Shown here piece by piece: positions 58,289 through 64,000 of a stretch of 64,000 nt of DNA (positions are counted from its first letter, which is position 1; every line of letters starts with the position of its first letter). The notes under the pieces are model-generated. The model was given only the letters and a program-made list of their open reading frames with translations, searched no databases and had not been told where the DNA came from. Made by a program: the position numbers and the translations under genes. The DNA comes from ATM1 sp003577165 (GTDB taxonomy: Bacteria; Armatimonadota; Fimbriimonadia; Fimbriimonadales; ATM1), in NCBI GenBank assembly GCA_030263715.1, contig SZPM01000011.1, positions 1 to 64,000 on the forward strand, in the 5' to 3' direction.

Positions 58289-60177
58289 TGGACGGACGTG
58301 CCTTCGGGCGCTTCGCGATCCGGAACGACGAGGATCGCGCCACCGTCGCTCGCGTCGGCGGCCAAGATCATGCCTTGGCTTTCGAGGCCGCGAAGCCGCC
58401 TGGGCTTCAGGTTGGCCACAACCACCACCTGCTTACCGATGATGTCCTCGGGCGCGTACTGCTGCGCGATGCCCGCAAGGACCTGACGTCTTTCGTCGCC
58501 CACGATCAGGTCGAGTTTGAGCAGCTTGTCGGCGCCTTCGACGCGATGCGCGTCGAGAACGCGGGCGACTCGCAATTGAACCTTCATGAAGTCCTCGATC
58601 GTGATTTCGTTGACCACTGGTTCTGTCTTCTCCTTGACCTGAGTTTCGGACTGCTGCTTTTCGATGCGCAAGTAGATGGGCTTCGCGGCGGAGACTTCAT
58701 GTCCTGGCGCGATTCCGTGCCCGATGCCCTCCCACGATTCTGTCGCGGCGAGCCTCAGGAGGGAGGCGATGTCATCCGCGAAGACGGGAGTGATGGGGCG
58801 GAGCACGCCTTCTAAGACTCGCACCAGCCACGCGAGCGTGATCATCACGTCAGCGAGGCGCGCGTCTCCGTTCTTCCTCAAATCCCACGGCTTCTCGCGA
58901 TCGATCGTCTCGTTGAGGACCGTCCCCAAGCGCAGGACACCATCCATCGCCTTGTCGATCCTGAAGCGTTCGAGGTCTTCCGCTATGGCGGAGACCAAAC
59001 TCTCGGCAGCCGATTTCACCGATTCGATCACTTCGCCGTCCGGGATCCGACGATCGCAAAAACTTCCGAGCATCGAAACGACCCGGTGGATGCCGTTGGA
59101 CAGGTCGTTCACGAGTTCCGTGTTGTAGCGGAGTTCGAAATCTTCAAGAGTGAACGTCGTGTCGGTTTCGTACGGCATCATGCGCGCACAGTAGTAGCGA
59201 ACTGCGTCCACGGCGAGGTCTTTGCAGCCCCCCATGCTATTCGCGTATTGGGATGCGAGGTCGAGAGGCGCGATCACGTTGCCCTTCGATTTGCTGATCT
59301 TCTCGCCTCCCATCAGGAGCCAGCCGTGGCCGTAGAGCGTCTTCGGCAGAGGAAGTTCAAGGCCTAACAGAATCGCAGGCCAAAGAGTGGCGTGGAAGCG
59401 AACGAGAATGTCTTTCCCCATCCACTCGACGTCGGCAGGCCAGAACTCCTCCCAGTTGCCCTCCGGCCAGCCGATTGCCGAGATGTAATTGATCAGGGCG
59501 TCGAACCAGACGTAGACAACCTTCGAGTCGTCATCCGGAACGGGAATTCCCCAGCCCGTGTTCTTTCGCGTCACGCACGTATCTCGCAGCCCCTGTTTGA
59601 TAAATGCGATGACTTCGTTTCGGCGGACTTCCGGGAGTATGAAGTCGGGATGGGCCTCGATGTGCTCGAGCAACTGGTTCTGAAAAGCGGAAAGCCGGAA
59701 AAAGTAGTTCTCCTCTTCGACCCAGCGAACTTCGTTGCCATCCGGACTCTTGCCCTCGACCAACTCGGACTCTTTGTAAAACGTCTCTGTGGTGACGTCC
59801 CACCATCCCTCGTACTTGTCGAGATAGATGTGGCCCTTTTCCCTCAGGCGACGGAAAACCTCTTGCACGACCGCGCGATGGCGTTCCTCGGTGGTACGAA
59901 TGAAGTCGTCGTACTGAATGTTCATTCCGCGCCAGATCGCCTTGAACTGATCCGCGATCTCGTCGGTGAACGCGATGGGGGTCTTACCTGCGGCTGCCGC
60001 AGCCTCGGCCACTTTCGTCGCATGTTCGTCCGTCCCAGTGAGGAAGTGCGGCGTCTTTCCACGCATCCTCTGGAAGCGAGCCGTGATGTCACTCGCCAGA
60101 GTTGTCAACGTCGTTCCGATGTGCGGAAGTGCGTTGACGTAGTAGATGGGCGTGGTGATGTAGTACCGCTTTCCCAT
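58285..60177 (-). CDS. metG: Methionyl-tRNA synthetase with C-terminal tRNA-binding domain
   Basis: 630 residues. Class I signatures NALPHIGTTL (HIGH-like, about 15-24) and MGGEKISKSKGNV (KMSKS-like). The C-terminal ~105 residues are a Trbp111-like domain (IEDFMKVQLRVARVLDAHRVEGADKLLKLDL), as in dimeric MetRS. The connective region has YEGWWDVTTETFY with no Cys, so the zinc-binding knuckle is absent. Charges tRNA-Met for initiation and elongation. Confidence 0.95.
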   Translation of the reverse strand: MGKRYYITTPIYYVNALPHIGTTLTTLASDITARFQRMRGKTPHFLTGTDEHATKVAEAAAAAGKTPIAFTDEIADQFKAIWRGMNIQYDDFIRTTEERHRAVVQEVFRRLREKGHIYLDKYEGWWDVTTETFYKESELVEGKSPDGNEVRWVEEENYFFRLSAFQNQLLEHIEAHPDFILPEVRRNEVIAFIKQGLRDTCVTRKNTGWGIPVPDDDSKVVYVWFDALINYISAIGWPEGNWEEFWPADVEWMGKDILVRFHATLWPAILLGLELPLPKTLYGHGWLLMGGEKISKSKGNVIAPLDLASQYANSMGGCKDLAVDAVRYYCARMMPYETDTTFTLEDFELRYNTELVNDLSNGIHRVVSMLGSFCDRRIPDGEVIESVKSAAESLVSAIAEDLERFRIDKAMDGVLRLGTVLNETIDREKPWDLRKNGDARLADVMITLAWLVRVLEGVLRPITPVFADDIASLLRLAATESWEGIGHGIAPGHEVSAAKPIYLRIEKQQSETQVKEKTEPVVNEITIEDFMKVQLRVARVLDAHRVEGADKLLKLDLIVGDERRQVLAGIAQQYAPEDIIGKQVVVVANLKPRRLRGLESQGMILAADASDGGAILVVPDREAPEGTSVH

Positions 60178-60343
60178 GGGGGCGTGAATAGTACCTTGCG
60201 GTCGGCGAGTAGAATCGCTTCATGGCCCTGTGCGTTCGAAAACGGTCGGCGAGGCTCTCGTCCGCCGGTTTCGGCGACATGGTCATCCGGCTCATAGGAG
60301 GCTCGAATGCGGGCCAACGGAAAGTGAAGAAGGGGAGTGGAAA

Positions 60344-61294
60344 GTGTCGGAATTGAGGTGGCATCCGTTCCTTCGAGAGTGGGTCATCACGGCGACACAC
60401 AGACTGGAAAGGACGTTCTTTCCCCCGGATGACTACTGTCCCCTTTGCCCGACGCGTTCCGCCGAAGTTCCGACGGAGATACCTCGCGAAGATTACGAGA
60501 TCGCCGTCTTCGAAAATCGGTTCCCGAGCTTATGCATCCCACCACCCGAGCCGACGATTGAACCGTCGAACGTGGCCGACGTACGAGCGAGCGCAGGAAT
60601 CTGCGAAGTCGTCTGCTACTCTTCTTCTCACACGGCTACTTTGGCGGACCTCTCTGTGGATCAGGTACGGCGACTCGTTCGAGTGTGGAAGGAGCGCTAC
60701 TTGCGCCTCAGCGCAATGCCTGGAATCGAATACGTATACATTTTTGAAAACAAAGGCAAGGAAATTGGAGTCACGCTTTCCCACCCGCACGGTCAGATCT
60801 ACGCATATCCGTTCGTTCCGAGAGTGATCCAGAATCGCTTGGACGCTGAGCGAGAGCACGGTCTTTCAACGGGTCGTCGGCTGATTGACGATTGGATTGC
60901 GGACGAGATCGCGGATGGACGACGCATCGTATATGAAACACCGCGCTGGATTTGCATCGTCCCTCTGTTCGCCCGATACCCTTACGAAGTTCACGTTGCG
61001 CCGAAGTTCGGAGCGAGCGACATGCGAGCGCTGGACGACGCGGCCCTCGACGGGTTAGCAGACGCCGTGCAGACTGTCGCCAGGAAGTACGACCGGCTGT
61101 TCGGCTTCTCCATGCCCTACATCATGAGCGTCTTCCAGTTCCATGCCGACTACTCTGGGCTGGTCGTCGAGTTCACGCCCCCTTATCGCACAGCCGACAA
61201 ACTCAAGTATTTGGCCGGGAGCGAAGCCGGCTGCGGCGTGTTCATCAACGACACCTTGCCGGAAGAGACGGCCGAAGAGTTGCGTCTCGTCTGA
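60344..61294 (+). CDS. galT: Galactose-1-phosphate uridylyltransferase
   Basis: 316 residues from the GTG at 60344 (VSELRWHPFLREWVITATHR) with GGGGAG about 10 nt upstream; earlier in-frame starts add an Arg-rich leader. Zinc-binding DYCPLCPTR and the active-site HPHGQIYAYPFVPRVI (catalytic His between the two conserved His) are visible. It exchanges UMP between UDP-glucose and galactose-1-phosphate. galE and galK are not in view. Confidence 0.93.
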   Translation: MSELRWHPFLREWVITATHRLERTFFPPDDYCPLCPTRSAEVPTEIPREDYEIAVFENRFPSLCIPPPEPTIEPSNVADVRASAGICEVVCYSSSHTATLADLSVDQVRRLVRVWKERYLRLSAMPGIEYVYIFENKGKEIGVTLSHPHGQIYAYPFVPRVIQNRLDAEREHGLSTGRRLIDDWIADEIADGRRIVYETPRWICIVPLFARYPYEVHVAPKFGASDMRALDDAALDGLADAVQTVARKYDRLFGFSMPYIMSVFQFHADYSGLVVEFTPPYRTADKLKYLAGSEAGCGVFINDTLPEETAEELRLV

Positions 61295-61435
61295 CCCCCC
61301 AAATCTAAGAGTTTCCTTGAGGTTCGCTCGTCACGGCCTCCGGTTCTTTCGACGCAAAGCCGACCATCAGGAAGGGATGCGTGCGCGGTTTGCCGCTCAC
61401 GGGCTGCGAACGCCTCGCGCGCGCCCGGAGGTTGT

Positions 61436-62155
61436 ATGGTTCGAGCCGCTCTTGCTCTTTGCGCACTGTCACTGACCGCCGTCAACGCCTTTGGAGTGGT
61501 GGCAAACAACTCATTGCGTCGGCTCCATCCGTCAATTCAGAGACACCTTTCGCGCGCCGCGGAAGAGATCTCTTCCGGGAACGACGAGCGGGGCGTTGTG
61601 CTGGCCCGAGCGGCCATGGTTCCACGCCAGATCCGAGTGTCGTTCTCATTCAATGGCGTCCGTTCGTCCCGGAAGGGAATGCTCCTCGAGCAGGGAAGGC
61701 GGGCCCTCAAGAGTTGGAACGACGCGATCGGAGCGGAGGCGTTTGTCGAGGCTTCCGGACGGGCCGACATCCGCGTTATTTTCCAGTCCGAGGTCTACCA
61801 GGGCTCCCGCCGAGTCGCGGGCCTGACTTCCGTAAGCCGAGGCTACAACAGCCGGGGTGACAGTTGGGTGGCAGGAGAGGTCGCCATCTCGGACCGAGGC
61901 GTGAACGGAGCGGAGCTGACTGGAGCGCAGGTCAGGAAGATCCTCATGCACGAATTCGGACACGTCGCCGGCCTCGACGATGTGGGCAGTTCCTCCAAAA
62001 CCATGGGGAGCGTCCGCAGCGACGAGAGACATGTCGAAGTGGACGAGGAGTCGAAGGCGGCGTTGCGGACGCTGCAGGCGACCACCGAGGCTCTCCTGAG
62101 CACCGCGAGCGCGCCCACGAGCCGGGCGCCCGTCATCTTCAAGTTCCCGAACTAG
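61436..62155 (+). CDS. Secreted matrixin-like zinc metalloprotease
   Basis: 239 residues, GGAGG five bases before the ATG. Signal peptide MVRAALALCALSLTAVNAFG. The zinc motif HEFGHVAGLDD at about 176-186 has two His, the Glu and an Asp in third-ligand position; SKTMGSV supplies the Met-turn. Same active-site type as the protein at 4007-4738, but with little other similarity visible. Its end overlaps the DinB gene by 4 bp, convergent. Confidence 0.82.
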   Translation: MVRAALALCALSLTAVNAFGVVANNSLRRLHPSIQRHLSRAAEEISSGNDERGVVLARAAMVPRQIRVSFSFNGVRSSRKGMLLEQGRRALKSWNDAIGAEAFVEASGRADIRVIFQSEVYQGSRRVAGLTSVSRGYNSRGDSWVAGEVAISDRGVNGAELTGAQVRKILMHEFGHVAGLDDVGSSSKTMGSVRSDERHVEVDEESKAALRTLQATTEALLSTASAPTSRAPVIFKFPN

Positions 62156-62637
62156 GACGGGAATTCCGGATGCTGCGTCAGCAGAACGATCTGGCCGGTG
62201 TGATAGCCTGCGTGCTGGGCTAAGCGAGCCAGGCCTGCAAGCCCGTCCACCGGATCACCAATCGGTGAGATCAGCGAGGCTGCTAATTGCTCCTGCGACG
62301 GTGCCGTGATGATGGGCCGGATCAGAGATCCTGAGTAGTCCAAGGCGTCCCTCACGCTCGAGACGGTGATTTCCTCATCCGAGAACTCAAAGGGTCCCTC
62401 GGCAAGAAAGCCGCCGAAGACGGCACGCTCTAACCGATCGGCAACCGGGCTCGGGGCGAGGCCCGCAGAGAGCCGCGTTGCCCAGTAACACTCAGCTCCG
62501 GCGACGTGGAGGGCGTACTCGCCGGCACTGTGTCCCGTGGGGAAGGGGCGGAAGCGGAGTTGCGCGTCGCTCAGGCCATCCAGGACGTCCGCCAACCTTT
62601 TGCGCGTGAACTGCCAGACGACGCCGAGTGGATACAT
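62152..62637 (-). CDS. DinB-family protein
   Basis: 161 residues from ATG 62637 (MYPLGVVWQFTRKRLADVLDGL). The DinB four-helix bundle is visible with RFRPFPTGHSAGEYALHVAGAEC and the C-terminal HAGYHTGQIVLLTQHP; the three His that bind a metal are in place. These proteins act as metal-dependent thiol-transferase-like or thiol-ligated enzymes; the substrate is unknown. The open frame extends upstream, antisense to the next gene, and is ignored there. Confidence 0.85.
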   Translation of the reverse strand: MYPLGVVWQFTRKRLADVLDGLSDAQLRFRPFPTGHSAGEYALHVAGAECYWATRLSAGLAPSPVADRLERAVFGGFLAEGPFEFSDEEITVSSVRDALDYSGSLIRPIITAPSQEQLAASLISPIGDPVDGLAGLARLAQHAGYHTGQIVLLTQHPEFPS

Positions 62638-62739
62638 GAATCTACGGTACCCCAGTAATTTGGCGGGTGTCGGTTCACGCAATCGTGTGTTATTCTGAGG
62701 TTGATATTTGCCCGGGTGGCGGGCAGAAGGGAGAACAAG

Positions 62740-64000
62740 ATGGATAGGTTCAAATCGAGCCGACTGGCGCTCAGCGTGATCTTCGCTTGCTTCGTTGCGA
62801 CGCAGGCGGCAAGCCAGACGATCAACCTTGCCTCGTACTTCGTGGAGTTGTACACGACGGGGCTTTCGTTCCCGACGACCATGTGCAACATCGGTCCGAA
62901 CGAGTGGCTCGTCTGCGAGAAGAACACGGGCCAGGTGGAACGCGTTCTTAACGGGTCCATGGTCGGAGTTGCGCTCGACCTCGCGGTTTCGAACAACAGC
63001 GAGCGGGGTTTGCTGGGAATCACCAAGCACCCGAACTTCGCGAGCAACGGGTTCATCTATCTGTACTATTCCCGCGCGACAGTAGACGGAGGCACCTGGC
63101 TCGACAATCGTGTCGAGCGATTCGTCTACAGCGGCGGCTCGCTGACGTTCAACCAAACGATCATCATCTTTCCGTCCGACGCGTCGCAGGCGAACGGCGC
63201 CAACCATGACGGCGGAATTATCGAGTTCGGACCTGACGGGAAGTTGTACGTCATTACCGGCGACCTGAACCGAGGACGGTTCGCGAATCCGCGGATCGAG
63301 CAAAACACGAGCACTGTTGCCGTTGCAGGGGTGGGAGGAATTCATCGGCTGAACGATGACGGGACGATTCCTGCGGACAACCCGTTCATCGGTCACGCGG
63401 ACCCGAGGATCCAGGGGCTGTTTGCATACGGGATTCGCAACTCCTTCGGGTTGACCTTCGATCCCTTCACCAACAGGCTTTGGATTACCGAAAACGGCCC
63501 AAACGTCTACGACGAAGTGAACTACTGTCCGATGGGGTTCAACTCGGGTTGGCTCAAGATTATGGGCCCCGACTCGCGAAACGCAACTTACTCGGAGAAT
63601 GGAAACACTGCATACGATGCGAGTCAATTGACCGTTTTAGGTGGTTCGGCCTATCGTGATCCGGAGTTCAGCTGGCTTGCTCCCATCGGCGTCACGGCCA
63701 TTCTCTTCGCGCGAGGGCTTAAGTTCGAGGAAGGGGACAGAGGCAATGTCTTTATCGGCGCGAACAACACAGGCCAAATCTACTACTTCAATATGAACGC
63801 GACGCGGGATGGGTTCATCCTGGGCGGATCGCTGAGCGACAAGGTTGCAGACACGACAACGGAACGCAACATGAACGCGATCGGCACCGGGTGGGGCGTG
63901 ACGACGGACATGAAGATCGGCGCGGACGGATACCTGTATATCACGCACTTCACGAACGGCAGCGTGTATCGCGTGCGACCGGTATCAGAAGAGTGCGGAC
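62740..64000 (+). CDS. PQQ-type glucose/sorbosone dehydrogenase, partial
   Basis: Runs off the window's end, 420 codons visible. Signal peptide MDRFKSSRLALSVIFACFVATQA, then a beta-propeller typical of the GSDH family: GLLGITKHPNFASNGFIYLYY, ANHDGGIIEFGPDGKLYVITGD with the catalytic His, QGLFAYGIRNSFGLTFDP and WITENGPNVYDEVN. It oxidises sugars outside the cytoplasm with PQQ or a related cofactor. It starts 102 bp from the divergent DinB gene, with an AT-rich promoter-like region between. Confidence 0.88.
   Translation, partial: MDRFKSSRLALSVIFACFVATQAASQTINLASYFVELYTTGLSFPTTMCNIGPNEWLVCEKNTGQVERVLNGSMVGVALDLAVSNNSERGLLGITKHPNFASNGFIYLYYSRATVDGGTWLDNRVERFVYSGGSLTFNQTIIIFPSDASQANGANHDGGIIEFGPDGKLYVITGDLNRGRFANPRIEQNTSTVAVAGVGGIHRLNDDGTIPADNPFIGHADPRIQGLFAYGIRNSFGLTFDPFTNRLWITENGPNVYDEVNYCPMGFNSGWLKIMGPDSRNATYSENGNTAYDASQLTVLGGSAYRDPEFSWLAPIGVTAILFARGLKFEEGDRGNVFIGANNTGQIYYFNMNATRDGFILGGSLSDKVADTTTERNMNAIGTGWGVTTDMKIGADGYLYITHFTNGSVYRVRPVSEECG

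Noticed and set aside
62638..63627. N-terminal extension of the DinB frame
   Set aside because: Antisense to the sugar dehydrogenase; DinB domain is complete from 62637.

Overview
The window reads as ordinary bacterial chromosome: GC-rich, densely packed, both strands used, many 1-8 bp gene overlaps. It carries no phage, transposase or CRISPR genes. The gene set (three tandem pilT genes, pseudopilin, GidA/MnmG, PurSQ, ScpAB, SdhCAB, Lnt, tmRNA, a MoxR/DUF58/transglutaminase operon, several secreted metalloproteases) suits a diderm, type-IV-pilus-bearing, respiring heterotroph. My best guess is Armatimonadota (Fimbriimonadia-like). That placement is an inference from gene content, not from a marker-gene comparison.

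Region by region. 1-1.8 kb: the end of an RHS gene with a frame break at the core/tip junction, a GIY-YIG-like toxin tip, a probable immunity gene, and a decayed gene. 1.9-4.7 kb: a small membrane protein, a secreted protein with seven 14-residue GPKPG-type repeats, and a matrixin-like protease. 4.8-9.8 kb: purS-purQ, an anchored secreted protein and three pilT paralogues. 9.8-17.2 kb: MFS exporter, cyclophilin lipoprotein, UbiA prenyltransferase, a lone scoB, mnmG, asnS. 17.3-19.6 kb: an accessory operon of anchored redoxin-like protein, pseudopilin, 12-cysteine secreted peptide and anchored unknown. 19.6-27.4 kb: Gfo/Idh/MocA dehydrogenase, tmRNA, several unknowns, a DUF5671 pair, a VOC protein, a SelW/Rdx-family selenoprotein with an in-frame UGA, and an amidohydrolase. 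27.4-38.2 kb: large acidic unknown, fused E1 alpha/beta and separate E2 of a 2-oxoacid dehydrogenase with an FAD oxidase and a lipoprotein between them, GGDEF protein, second MFS exporter, PIG-L deacetylase, ferritin. 38.3-49 kb: M14 carboxypeptidase, tRNA-Cys, metalloprotease with an Ig-like tail, scpA-scpB-dac-rsuA-like-redoxin run, then leftward a Clp1/Grc3-like P-loop protein, histidine phosphatase and lnt, plus tRNA-Pro and a short basic protein gene. 49.1-58.3 kb: moxR-DUF58-tgpA-holA, then sdhC-A-B and a stand-alone winged-helix regulator. 58.3-64 kb: metG, galT, second matrixin-like protease, DinB protein, and the start of a PQQ-type sugar dehydrogenase that runs off the end.

The most interesting items are the selenoprotein at 25472-25720, whose UGA is followed by a good bacterial SECIS candidate and which ordinary gene calling would truncate, and the redoxin/pseudopilin/cysteine-rich peptide cluster at 17.3-19.6 kb, which looks like a dedicated system for making and exporting a disulfide-rich peptide. 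The RHS tip junction, the three diverged pilT copies, the bacterial Clp1-like protein and the E2 with Asn in place of its catalytic Asp are secondary leads.
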